Assembly (NCBI RefSeq): GCF_900101595.1
Contig: NZ_FMYY01000020.1
Span: 1 to 64,000 of the forward strand
Direction: 5' to 3'
From: Paenibacillus sp. cl123
Lineage (GTDB): Bacteria; Bacillota; Bacilli; Paenibacillales; NBRC-103111
Length of the DNA stretch: 64,000 nt
Shown here: positions 16,924-25,015 of the stretch, piece after piece
How positions within the stretch are numbered: position 1 is the stretch's first letter
Layout of the letters: each line of letters starts with the position of its first letter
The notes under the pieces: generated by a model
Told to the model about the DNA's origin: nothing
Database searches by the model: none
Seen by the model: only the letters and a program-made list of their open reading frames with translations
Program-made: the position numbers and the translations under genes

Positions 16924-17463
16924 TCAGCTGAAGAAAGCGATGCCCAGGAGCCCGGACAAAACCAAGGCGGCGGCCGGATGCATCTTGTACCGGATCATGC
17001 CGACCACTACGCAGGCGGTAATGATCAGTCCGCCCAGCAGCGACCAGTTCCATATCCCGCTCTCCTCCGTGGAAGCCAGTCCGTAACGCAAGGCCGCATA
17101 GGCGATCAGGCCTGTTACGACCGGCCGCAATCCGTAGAACGCGGCTTTCACCCGTTCATGCCGGTGGTACTTCAGGAAAAACGTCGCGATTACAACGACA
17201 ATCAGCAAGGAGGGAAGCACCATCCCCGCCGTCGCAGCAAAAGCGCCGCTCGCTCCGGCCGTCTTGAAGCCGATCAGTGTGGCGCTGTTGGTCGCGATCG
17301 GCCCCGGGGCCATCCCGGCCAAGGCAACGGTATCGGCAAACGCCTGATCGCTGAGCCAGCCATGCTGATTCACCTCATGCTGAATTACGGGCAGCATCGC
17401 ATAGCCGCCGCCGAAGGACATCAGGCCGATTTTGAAAAAAGTAATGAATAAGTTCCACAGCAT
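16924..17463 (-). CDS. Chromate transporter, short (single CHR domain) subunit B
   Basis: About 179 aa, with LWNLFITFFKIGLMSFGGGYAMLPVIQHEV at the N-terminus, the CHR domain signature, and PGPIATNSATLIGFKTAGASGA. About five or six hydrophobic segments. Single-CHR proteins act in pairs of opposite membrane topology (as in ywrA/ywrB) and export chromate, driven by the proton-motive force. The ATG at 17463 has GGGGTGG 8 nt upstream; a GTG at 17475 is an alternative. It follows the partner gene by about 20 nt. Confidence 0.85.
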   Translation of the reverse strand: MLWNLFITFFKIGLMSFGGGYAMLPVIQHEVNQHGWLSDQAFADTVALAGMAPGPIATNSATLIGFKTAGASGAFAATAGMVLPSLLIVVVIATFFLKYHRHERVKAAFYGLRPVVTGLIAYAALRYGLASTEESGIWNWSLLGGLIITACVVVGMIRYKMHPAAALVLSGLLGIAFFS

Positions 17464-17484
17464 ATGCCAATCCACCCCGGTTCC

Positions 17485-18135
17485 CTAGATGCCGTCAGCG
17501 ATGTAATAGTCGGCGTATTTGTGACCCCCGTATCTCGTATCCGAATCCCCGGTCTCCGGGCCGTTCAACTGCACCACGATCCCCAGCTTCTGCTTGACCA
17601 TCACGAACACAATCCCCAGCCACAGGCCGGAAGCAATGACGAATAACGGATGAATCGGGGCGCTGAGCAGCAAAACCAGCGTGCATACGGCGGAGGCAAA
17701 TGTCGTCTTGTCGACGACCGCCTGACGGCCCATCCGGTAAGCGGCCACGATAATCAGGCCGAAGACGGCCGCATGTATGCCCTGCAGCGCCGCCTCCACC
17801 TTCGGATAGTCCCCTACCCCCGCGTACACCAGGCAAAGCGCCAGCGCCAGCAGAAAGGTCGGCAGCGTAATGCCCAGCACGGCGGACGCCGCTCCGGCGA
17901 GACCGGCCATCCGGTACCCGACGAACGCCGCCGCATTGACCCCGATGCCGCCTGGAGCTGAGCCGGCGACGGACAGCACGTCGGACATGTCCTTCTCCGC
18001 TATCCATTCGCGCTTGCCGACCACCTCCCGTTCAATCACCGGGATCATCGCGTAGCCTCCGCCAAATGTAACGGGACCGATCTTCAGAAACGTAACGAAC
18101 AGCTCGACGAGCAGCCGCCAAGAACGTTCTTTCAT
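17485..18135 (-). CDS. Chromate transporter, short (single CHR domain) subunit A
   Basis: 216 aa, with VELFVTFLKIGPVTFGGGYAMIPVIEREVV and SVAGSAPGGIGVNAAAFVGYRMAG, the two conserved CHR motifs. Membrane segments end around residue 186, and a hydrophilic tail of about 30 residues (NGPETGDSDTRYGGHKYADYY) follows, which the partner lacks. It is the first gene of a two-gene operon with AAAGGGG upstream of its ATG. Role by homology: chromate/sulfate-analogue efflux; some family members probably carry other anions. Confidence 0.85.
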   Translation of the reverse strand: MKERSWRLLVELFVTFLKIGPVTFGGGYAMIPVIEREVVGKREWIAEKDMSDVLSVAGSAPGGIGVNAAAFVGYRMAGLAGAASAVLGITLPTFLLALALCLVYAGVGDYPKVEAALQGIHAAVFGLIIVAAYRMGRQAVVDKTTFASAVCTLVLLLSAPIHPLFVIASGLWLGIVFVMVKQKLGIVVQLNGPETGDSDTRYGGHKYADYYIADGI

Positions 18136-18474
18136 GAATTTGTCCCCTTTCTCATGTCTTGTCTGCGAAGCTTGTTACTTGTATTATACTCGACTTTTTA
18201 CCTTTTTGGAATAAACTAAATGAAAATTTGCTATTACTTTTTTAGTAGAAAGGCGATAAGTTCTAGTTATATCCCCGTAAATCATGGATCTCCTTGTCCT
18301 CTTTTCCGATAGGACTTGTTGATTTAATACCAAAAAGAAATAAAGATGAGCAATGTAGCTCAGAGACGAGCTTAGCCGATCAGGCAGAGAACAAGAACGA
18401 CAAAGAACCCTGCGGTTAACCCGGTTAACCGAGGGTTCTGCCACTCATCAGGACGGCGGCCGGCCGCCGCCGCG
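18136..18474. other. Intergenic region with AT-rich chr promoter region
   Basis: About 340 bases lie between the chromate transporter start and the MFS stop. The first 220 bases are AT-rich and should contain the chr promoter, but no clear consensus boxes were identified. The minus-strand frame 18184-18444 has no ribosome site. The terminator of the MFS gene occupies 18404-18439. Confidence 0.5.
18404..18439 (-). terminator. Terminator of the MFS gene
   Basis: On the minus strand AGAACCCT-c-GGTTAAC, loop CGG, GTTAACC-gc-AGGGTTCT, then TTGTCGTTC. Fifteen base pairs with one internal asymmetry; the U-tract is weak. Confidence 0.75.
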
Positions 18475-19653
18475 TTAGGCTTCCGTTCTGCGGAGCAGCG
18501 GACCGGACGAGATAAAGGCATAATAAACAGCAACAGTCCCCAGCAGGGCGGCGCTGCTCCATACGGCGGTATGCACCTGGTAGCGATCCGCCAGCCAGCC
18601 GCCCAGCACCGGGCCAATCATCACCCCGACGCCTTCCACGCTGGAGAACAGCCCCCAGCCGAGGCCCTTCTGATCGGAAGGCACAAACTGGGCCAGCACA
18701 GCGTTCCACGATGGCAGCACCGCGGCATAAGAAATGCCGAGCACCCCGGCGACGGCAATGGACGCCCACAGTCCTGAAACCTGAGTCAAGGTGAACAAGC
18801 AGGCGGCAAATGAAGCGAAGCCGATAATGACAAACCAGCGCCGGTCCGACCGGTCCGAAAGCCGTCCCATCGGAACGAGCCCCGCTACCGTGAGGGCGCC
18901 GGCCGCAATAAGCACCAGCGAATACTCCGAATAGGCCAGCCCCAGACTGCTCTGGGCGAAAGAAGGCAGCACCGGCACCAGCATTCCTGCCGCGGTCGTC
19001 TGCAGGATCATGGCCGGCAGCAGCACCCGCATCGAGCGCACCCTTTCCCAGAGCATCACAAGCTGCGCGCCCAGCGGAATGACCGCTTCCCGGCCCCGCT
19101 CCTGCTCCCCTCCAATAAATAGCGACAAGATCAAGGCGGCCCCCCATAGCCCGATCATCAGCCAATAGGAAGCGAAGTAGCTCCGGTCGAGCAGCAGATT
19201 CAGGACCACCGGTCCAGCCCCCAGCCCAGCGAGCCAGCAGGAGTAGACGATGCCCATATGGGAAGCGCGCCGTTTGGCATCCGCCCGGCTCAAGCCGCCC
19301 AGCCACACCGGCGACATTCCGACGCCGAACAATCCGGCGGCCAGCGCCAAGGCCCACAGCGAATGAGCCTGCTGCACGAGCAGCAGCCCGGCCAGCGAGG
19401 CCGCCAGGCCGATCGGAGCGACGAGCCGCAGCGAGAAGCGGTCCAGCAGGTAGCCGGCCGTGCATTTGATTAGCGTATCCGTTACATAATGAAGCGAGAC
19501 GGCCAGCCCGATCCCGGCTGCGGCAAGCCCCAGCTGCTGAACGCCGTAGACCGGCAGGAAGGAGACCAGAAACGCCCCGCGGACGAACTCGACCAGGAAA
19601 AGGATGACCGCATATACAATCATCGACCCCGAAGGTATCGTAGTAGTCGGCAT
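18475..19653 (-). CDS. MFS transporter, multidrug/sugar-efflux type
   Basis: A 392-aa protein with 12 predicted membrane segments. The loop 2-3 motif appears as YLLDRFSLRLVAPIG and loop 8-9 as GRLSDRSDRRWFVIIG, both MFS signatures. Motif C-type glycines (GLGAGPVV) in helix 5 suggest an exporter. AAGGCAGG is about 9 nt upstream of the ATG. It is monocistronic, ending at the hairpin 18404-18439, and has no regulator next to it. Substrate unknown. Confidence 0.8.
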   Translation of the reverse strand: MPTTTIPSGSMIVYAVILFLVEFVRGAFLVSFLPVYGVQQLGLAAAGIGLAVSLHYVTDTLIKCTAGYLLDRFSLRLVAPIGLAASLAGLLLVQQAHSLWALALAAGLFGVGMSPVWLGGLSRADAKRRASHMGIVYSCWLAGLGAGPVVLNLLLDRSYFASYWLMIGLWGAALILSLFIGGEQERGREAVIPLGAQLVMLWERVRSMRVLLPAMILQTTAAGMLVPVLPSFAQSSLGLAYSEYSLVLIAAGALTVAGLVPMGRLSDRSDRRWFVIIGFASFAACLFTLTQVSGLWASIAVAGVLGISYAAVLPSWNAVLAQFVPSDQKGLGWGLFSSVEGVGVMIGPVLGGWLADRYQVHTAVWSSAALLGTVAVYYAFISSGPLLRRTEA

Positions 19654-19808
19654 GGATGATTACCTGCCTTTGTCTGTTTTGGATGCCCCCTTAGGTTTCC
19701 CTACTCCCTCCCCGTTATGCCCGCCGCTGAAATTTCCGGGACCGGCTTCGGGGAAAACGGCAAGCCGGTCAAGCCCTTCCCGGACCGGGATCTTCGCTTG
19801 TCGCTATC

Positions 19809-21902
19809 CTATTCACCGGGCTTTTTCTCTATCCGCAGTCCCTCCACATGCTTGCGGCCCAGCAGCTTGCGTTTCTTGCGGTTTTCCTTCGATTCGAAGA
19901 CGATATCCAGATCATAGTCGGCGGGGTAAAGCTTCGTGTTTTCGATGTGCAGGGCAAGCCTTTTCTTATTAATAACGAACTTCTGGTTCTGTATAAGCAC
20001 TCCAACATTCCCCCGGCTATCCTCCAGCTCGCATACGATGCCTGTACGGCCCAGGTAAGCGATGTAGACGCTGTCCCCGAGTTCGAGACCGCGAGCAACA
20101 GCTGCGCCGCTGTCCGAATCGGGCGACGCCGGTTGCTGCTCCCGAGCCGTCCGCCGCTCCGCTGCAGGCCGGGATTGGGCAAGCTGTTCAGCGGAGGCGA
20201 GCGCCGGCGGCTGCGTCTTGGCAAGCTCCGACCGTCCAAGCTCTTCCTTGGCCGGAGCTTGCGCGGCTCCCTGCCCGGAGGCATCCCTGCTTAAGGCAGG
20301 CTGGGTCTCCAGTCCGCTGTTGTGTGCTTCCGCAACGGAGGCAACGGAGGCGGAGGCAAAGACGGTTCCCCCGGCGAGCCCGCCCTCCGCTATCTCGCGG
20401 GAACGCCGAATCAGCCCGGCGGACACTCCCAGCTTCTGTGCGATCAAGAAGGCGTAGCTCTGTCCCGCTTCTCCAATCTTCAGCCGATAGAGCGGCTGCA
20501 GCGTCTCGGCGTCAAATTCCATTCTGGCATTCTCCACCCCGTCCGTAGCGGAGGCGAAGTTTTTGATCTCCGTGTAATGGGTCGTTGCCACTACGGTCGC
20601 CTGCCTTCTGAGAAGCTCCTCGAGAATCGCGATGGACAATCCGACGCCTTCGCCAGGGTCAGTGCCGGTCGCCATTTCATCGATCAAAACCAAGGTTTTC
20701 CGGTCCGCAATTCGCAGGATCTCAATGACATGGCGGATATGGGCCGAGAAGGTGCTAAGCGCGTGCTCCAGGCTTTGCCCGTCTCCGATATCTGCAGCAA
20801 TATGCTCGAATACGGCAAACACGCTGCCCGCCTTCACCGGAACAAGCAGACCCGATTGCACCATGAGGGTCAGCAGCCCGACCGTCTTAAGCGCAAGCGT
20901 CTTACCTCCCGTATTCGGCCCCGTGATGATCAGGGACCGATATCCGTTCCCGACAGCGAAATCAAGCGGGACCATAGCGCCCTTCATAAGCGGGTGTCTC
21001 GCCTCGCGGAGCTCCATGCGGCCCTCCCCGTTCAGTCCGACGTTGCCGCCGCCCAGAGCTATCGCATACTTCGCTTTGGCAAATAAAAAGTCGTACGCCC
21101 CGACCGTTTCCATGTTCAGCTGAATGTCGGAGGCGTAGCTTTCGGCCAGCTCGGTCAATTCGCTCAGCACCTTCAGCTCCTCGCGGGCTTCCTCGGCCCG
21201 CAAGGCCGACAGCTCGCTGTGCAGATTTGCGATGTCGGCAGGCTCGATGTAGACGGTCTGGCCGCTGCCCGACTCATCCAGCACCGCCCCCTGCACTTGT
21301 CGCCTGTGCTCCTTCTTGATGGGAAGCACATACCGGCCGCCCCGCATACTGTACAAATTTTCCTGCAAAATGCCGCTGTACCGGTTCATCAGTCCGTTCA
21401 GCTTCGCCTGGAGCCGCTCCTCCACCGTCCTCATTCTCTTGCGGGTTCGGGACAGTTCCTTGCTCGCGGAGTCCAGCACCGCCCCGCCGCGGATACACCG
21501 TTCGATCGCGGATTTCAGCGGATCTGCCGTATACATGGAGGCTGCATAGGAAGCCACGTGAGGCGCGGCAGCCGTCTTGGCGGCCATATACCGGATGAGC
21601 TGGGCGCAGCTGAGCAGAAATTGATAAAGATGCGAGCAGTCCCGCTCGCTGAGCACATAGCCGGTCCCGAGCAGCGCGACGATCGGCTCCATCCCCTCCA
21701 GCGACGGGATCGGCACGCTGGAGCCGGTCAGGAGCAAGCCCTTGGCCTCCTCCGTTTCATCGAGCTTTTGCCGGATGAGCTTCTCCTGGGTCATCGGCAC
21801 GAGCGCCTCGATATGCCGCTGCCCCAAATAAGAGATGGCGTAAGAGCGGAGCTCTTCCTTTACTTTGTTGTATTCCAGACGTTGCAGCGCTTGTTTGTTC
21901 AT
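19809..21902 (-). CDS. MutS2-like DNA-binding ATPase lacking the Smr nuclease domain
   Basis: A 697-aa MutS-superfamily protein. The first 290 residues correspond to the MutS core/lever and clamp helices (ALQRLEYNKVKEELRSYA start, RGGRYVLPIKKEHRRQV, VYIEPADIANL). The ATPase has Walker A ITGPNTGGKTLALKT, LVLIDEMATGTDPGEG as Walker B, and TTHYTEIK as the switch histidine region. Residues about 520-605 form an Ala/Gln/Ser-rich low-complexity linker replacing the usual coiled region. The C-terminus is a KOW/Tudor-like segment (LGDSVYIAYLGRTGIVCEL) and a basic tail, GRKHVEGLRIEKKPGE, with no Smr domain. Canonical MutS2 is about 785 aa and ends in Smr. Role: probably recognition of branched DNA or collided ribosomes as in MutS2, without the nuclease; that is inference. 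AAGGAGA precedes the ATG. Confidence 0.85.
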   Translation of the reverse strand: MNKQALQRLEYNKVKEELRSYAISYLGQRHIEALVPMTQEKLIRQKLDETEEAKGLLLTGSSVPIPSLEGMEPIVALLGTGYVLSERDCSHLYQFLLSCAQLIRYMAAKTAAAPHVASYAASMYTADPLKSAIERCIRGGAVLDSASKELSRTRKRMRTVEERLQAKLNGLMNRYSGILQENLYSMRGGRYVLPIKKEHRRQVQGAVLDESGSGQTVYIEPADIANLHSELSALRAEEAREELKVLSELTELAESYASDIQLNMETVGAYDFLFAKAKYAIALGGGNVGLNGEGRMELREARHPLMKGAMVPLDFAVGNGYRSLIITGPNTGGKTLALKTVGLLTLMVQSGLLVPVKAGSVFAVFEHIAADIGDGQSLEHALSTFSAHIRHVIEILRIADRKTLVLIDEMATGTDPGEGVGLSIAILEELLRRQATVVATTHYTEIKNFASATDGVENARMEFDAETLQPLYRLKIGEAGQSYAFLIAQKLGVSAGLIRRSREIAEGGLAGGTVFASASVASVAEAHNSGLETQPALSRDASGQGAAQAPAKEELGRSELAKTQPPALASAEQLAQSRPAAERRTAREQQPASPDSDSGAAVARGLELGDSVYIAYLGRTGIVCELEDSRGNVGVLIQNQKFVINKKRLALHIENTKLYPADYDLDIVFESKENRKKRKLLGRKHVEGLRIEKKPGE

Positions 21903-21964
21903 GTCGATCTCTCCTTTTTATTGAGCGGGATTTAGTGGGGCTGACTTTTTAGGAACGCAAACTC

Positions 21965-22002
21965 AAAAAGGACGAAGAATGACCGCAGGTCATTCTCCGC
22001 CC
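21965..22002 (-). terminator. Second, very strong minus-strand terminator upstream of the mutS2-like gene
   Basis: On the minus strand GGGCGGAGAATGACC, loop TGC, GGTCATTCTTCGTCC form 15 continuous base pairs (two G-U), followed by TTTTTGAG. It lies about 65 nt before the mutS2-like start codon and 35 nt after the terminator of the ncRNA. Confidence 0.85.
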
Positions 22003-22036
22003 TTCGTTGGAACCCGTCTCATGAAGCGACCATAAC

Positions 22037-22066
22037 AAAAAAAACCGCGCTGAGAACTCAGCACGG
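22037..22066 (-). terminator. Terminator of the structured ncRNA
   Basis: On the minus strand CCGTGCTGAG, loop TT, CTCAGCGCGG, a 10-bp stem with one T-G pair, followed directly by eight T residues. Confidence 0.85.
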
Positions 22067-22269
22067 ATGGGCCGCAATGGACAGGATACTTCCTGAGGCA
22101 TTGTATGATATCCGCTGTTCTTAACCAATTCCAAGGACTTCTGCGCGCACAGCAAACGTAGCCTGCCTAAAACCGGCAAGCTGCCCAAGTGCAGCAAACA
22201 AAATCCTCACTATGGAATTATGAGTTAAGAACAACCACCGACATCAAAATCTCTCCTTGTTTGGAAGCT
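22045..22269 (-). ncRNA. Structured non-coding RNA, rod-shaped; 6S RNA (SsrS) is a candidate
   Basis: A transcript of about 225 nt is bounded by a consensus promoter and an intrinsic terminator, with no ORF. Minus-strand bases fold into one long interrupted hairpin: TGTTCTTAAC (22233-22224) pairs with GTTAAGAACA (22125-22116), AATTCC with GGAATT just inside, then GGATTT/AAGTCC, CTGC/GCAG and an apical AGCTTGCC-GGTTTTA-GGCAGGCT hairpin. A second helix, ACAATG...CAGGA-AGTA-TCCTG...CATTG, follows at 22071-22107. The size, the rod with internal loops and the isolated position fit 6S RNA, which binds housekeeping RNA polymerase. I could not match conserved 6S sequence from memory, so the identity is tentative; the ncRNA itself is better supported. 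A leader controlling the mutS2-like gene is the alternative. Confidence 0.6.
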
Positions 22270-22275
22270 AGCCCT

Positions 22276-22305
22276 ACTATAGAGCAAATTGGATAGGAAA
22301 GTCAA
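22276..22305 (-). promoter_or_regulatory. SigA-type promoter of the structured ncRNA
   Basis: On the minus strand TTGACT (22305-22300), 18-nt spacer, TATAGT (22281-22276). Predicted transcription start is near 22269. No protein gene begins within 350 nt downstream, which points to an RNA product. Confidence 0.75.
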
Positions 22306-22618
22306 GGGGGCTGGCGCGGAACTTTAACGGAGCTCAATTGCGCTGCAGTTCGATCCGTGCGCTTACCTTGGTCACGAGGAGGAGATTACGATTGAAGGCG
22401 AACAGGAATCATCAAGTTTCTGTCTACTGTCGGGTGGGCAGAGGCGTCTGACTGGTTACTACCATGTTGCTCCCCTTAAGAATAAAACAATGCTTTCGCT
22501 CTTTTTATCGAGGCTTTTTCCCGCCGGACAGCTTGGTTCTTAATGCATTCGATCAAGTTCTTCTTGCTGTGACATTTTGTTTACAAGTTAGACGGCTCGT
22601 ATTGACATGTGCCCTCTA

Positions 22619-22632
22619 TACTCGAAAGAGTA
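22619..22632. promoter_or_regulatory. Short inverted repeat upstream of the ABC/two-component operon
   Basis: TACTC-GAAA-GAGTA lies 37 nt before the first start codon, just downstream of TTGACA (22602-22607). The region is likely the operon promoter, but no -10 box at proper spacing from that TTGACA could be found. The repeat may be a regulator site. Confidence 0.35.
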
Positions 22633-22668
22633 CAAATCAGATGATATGCCATGGGAGGAAAAATCACG

Positions 22669-24123
22669 ATGAGGAAACTGAGAAAAATGACGATTATCCT
22701 GATAAGCTGTCTGTTAATCGTTGTGATGGCCGGATGCAGCGGCAATAACAGTGAAGGGGCGAGCAGCGGAAGCGGGACACAGGACTTACAAGGAACGCAA
22801 ACGCATGCTCCGGCAAAGCCTGAACAATCGACCGCAATGCCTACACCGGATCCTAACAAACAGAGCACCCTTGTTTTCACCATGTATAAAAACGATCCCT
22901 ACCTTCAGGATGCGAAGATAGCTTACGAGAAAAAGCACCCGAATATTAAGATTGATTTGAGATACACCATTAAAAATGGCAGCGAAGATGTTTCCGGAGT
23001 TAAGCAGGAGAAATTTCAATCAACCTTGATTGCGGATTTTCTGAAGGGAGAAGGCCCCGACATGATCGTGACGGACAACTTGCCCTCAAGTAAATATGTC
23101 GGTAAAGGTTTGCTCGCGGATGTGGGCCGAATGATGAGCGGTGACCCTGCATTCTCAGAAGAGCAATATTTCCAGAACATATTGAACAATTTGAAAGAAA
23201 GCGATGGCGGCTTGTATACCGTGCCGTTATCGTTCTCCTTGTCCGCATGGATGGGAGATCAGGAGGCATTGGAGAAGTCGGGCGTGAAATTCGACGATAA
23301 AACCTGGACTTGGAATCAATTCATCGACACAGGAAAGGCGCTATCCCAATTGGGGGGCAACAAGTACGCGCTTGTTACCAAAGCACCGCAAGTTTTGTTG
23401 TCCGATATGGTCAGTGCCAGCTACCCTCTGCTTATGGATCGTATAACCCGCAAGGCCCACTTTGATTCCGATTTTTTCATTCGAATGCTGGAGCAGATCA
23501 AGACGATGGAAGCCGAAAAGGTTGTTTCGTATGTCAACAATCTAAGTGAGAGCAAAGCTTATTTTACAGAAACAGTGCTGCTGACCCCTTATCAATATTT
23601 TATAAGTACAGCGGATATGAAAGAGAATAGGGGAAATAAGCCCAAGCTCTACGAAAAACCAAAGGCAGAAGGCCAGCAACCCGGAGGATACTTCTCGCCG
23701 CTTACAAATATCGCCATCAACTCGAAATCTTCCTTACAACCGGAAGCGTGGGACTTTCTCAAATTTTTGATGTCGGGAGAAGCGAGCACCGCTTCGAGTT
23801 GGGGACCCGATGACCTTGCTTATGAAGGGCAAGGGTATAATGGGACGTTTCCGATCTCCAGAACAGTTTATGAAGCGAAAACAGACAAGCTGCTTCAGGC
23901 GGGCGAGGTACCCACGGTTACGAACAATGGCACAATTCGCGTGACGAAAGAGGATCTGCAGGAATTGGAATCCATTCTTTTGCAAGCCAACAAACCCATC
24001 GCTCAGATTGATATAGGGACGAGTTTGTTTAAAGAATCACCGGCCTTCTTCAGCGGGCAGAAATCCGCCCCAGCCGTGGCGAAAATCCTCCAGAACAAAG
24101 CAACGACCTACCTCAATGAATAA
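22669..24123 (+). CDS. Extracellular solute-binding lipoprotein of a sugar-type ABC importer
   Basis: A 484-aa family-1 solute-binding protein. The signal KMTIILISCLLIVVMAGC ends in a lipobox cysteine, followed by a Ser/Gly/Thr-rich linker to about residue 65. The binding domain starts STLVFTMYKNDPYLQDAKIAYEKKHPNIKIDL, with the typical EGPDMIVTDNLP and TWTWNQFIDTGKAL motifs. GGGAGG is 10 nt upstream of the ATG at 22669, so the frame's earlier start at 22651 is not used. Its stop codon lies inside the next gene, an 8-nt overlap. It opens a seven-gene operon with two permeases, a HlyD-like adaptor and a two-component system. Ligand unknown. Confidence 0.85.
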   Translation: MRKLRKMTIILISCLLIVVMAGCSGNNSEGASSGSGTQDLQGTQTHAPAKPEQSTAMPTPDPNKQSTLVFTMYKNDPYLQDAKIAYEKKHPNIKIDLRYTIKNGSEDVSGVKQEKFQSTLIADFLKGEGPDMIVTDNLPSSKYVGKGLLADVGRMMSGDPAFSEEQYFQNILNNLKESDGGLYTVPLSFSLSAWMGDQEALEKSGVKFDDKTWTWNQFIDTGKALSQLGGNKYALVTKAPQVLLSDMVSASYPLLMDRITRKAHFDSDFFIRMLEQIKTMEAEKVVSYVNNLSESKAYFTETVLLTPYQYFISTADMKENRGNKPKLYEKPKAEGQQPGGYFSPLTNIAINSKSSLQPEAWDFLKFLMSGEASTASSWGPDDLAYEGQGYNGTFPISRTVYEAKTDKLLQAGEVPTVTNNGTIRVTKEDLQELESILLQANKPIAQIDIGTSLFKESPAFFSGQKSAPAVAKILQNKATTYLNE

Positions 24124-24997
24124 ACGTCGTTTCTCATCCTGGCTGCGGAAAGACGAAATCACGGCAATCCCTTTTTTGGCGCCCAGTTTGCTGGGATTTT
24201 CCCTGTTCTTTGCGATTCCGTTTGCCATAAGCATCTACTATTCGTTCAACGATCAAGTGTCGGATGGAACATTCGTATGGTTCAACAATTATAAGGAATT
24301 GCTACTGAGCAGTTCCTTTCGCAAAGCGGCCGGCAATACGCTGCTCTTCGCTGGAGTTAGCGTTCCGCTTCTGATCGTGCTGTCTCTGACCTTGGCGCTC
24401 TTTCTCAATCAGCGAATTTGCCTGCGGAACGCGATGCAGACAGCTATTGTCTTGCCTCTCGTTGTCCCCGTCGCATCAATCGTGATGATCGCGCAAATTT
24501 TCATTGATTGGAACGGGGCTTTGAACGCCTGGCTGCACCGTATCCATCTTCCGCGCATCGATTGGCTGAATTCGGATGGATCGTTAATCATCTTGGCCAT
24601 GATCTATATATGGAAAAATATCGGATACAACATGATTCTCTTCGTCGCGGGACTTCAGACGATCCCGCGCAGTTATTATGAAACGGCGCTCGTCGAAGGC
24701 GCAGGCAAGATACGCCGGTTTACCGGCATTACGCTCGTTTACTTAACGCCAACGATGCTTTTCGTCATCCTGATGTCGATCGTCAATTCGTTCAAGGTGT
24801 TCCGGGAAATTTACCTGCTTGCGGGTCCATACCCGTATGACCGCATCTATATGATGCAGCATTATATGAACAACATGTTTTTCTCGCTTGATATCCAGAA
24901 ATTAACGGCTGCTGCTGTGCTTATGGTCGGCTGTATGGTGATGTTAGTATCCGTCCTGTTATCGTTCGAACGAAGATTTCAGAGAAATATGGAATAA
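24116..24997 (+). CDS. ABC transporter permease, MalF/UgpA type
   Basis: A 293-aa inner-membrane permease with six hydrophobic segments (first: FLAPSLLGFSLFFAIPFAISIYY). The EAA loop that contacts the ATPase reads ETALVEGAGKIRRFTGITL...LTP around residues 185-215. It overlaps the solute-binding gene by 8 nt, and no independent ribosome site is obvious, which implies coupled translation. Pairs with the following MalG-type permease. No ATP-binding subunit is encoded in the operon, so a shared MsmX-type ATPase from elsewhere is expected, as known for many Firmicute sugar importers. Confidence 0.85.
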   Translation: MNKRRFSSWLRKDEITAIPFLAPSLLGFSLFFAIPFAISIYYSFNDQVSDGTFVWFNNYKELLLSSSFRKAAGNTLLFAGVSVPLLIVLSLTLALFLNQRICLRNAMQTAIVLPLVVPVASIVMIAQIFIDWNGALNAWLHRIHLPRIDWLNSDGSLIILAMIYIWKNIGYNMILFVAGLQTIPRSYYETALVEGAGKIRRFTGITLVYLTPTMLFVILMSIVNSFKVFREIYLLAGPYPYDRIYMMQHYMNNMFFSLDIQKLTAAAVLMVGCMVMLVSVLLSFERRFQRNME

Positions 24998-25015
24998 CCG
25001 GGAAGAGAGGAGCCC

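Larger units (their letters stand above)
21903..22668. other. Long intergenic region holding a ncRNA unit and the start of the ABC operon
   Basis: About 766 bases without a protein gene. From the mutS2-like start outward it holds two minus-strand terminators (21965-22002, 22037-22066), a structured RNA (22045-22269) with promoter, and then about 360 bases of plus-strand leader before the solute-binding protein gene. No ORF with a ribosome site is seen. Confidence 0.6.

Noticed and set aside
22045..22269. T-box leader for the mutS2-like gene
   Set aside because: The conserved T-box antiterminator (GGTGGNACCGCG) and AGTA features are absent, and mutS2-like genes are not known T-box targets.
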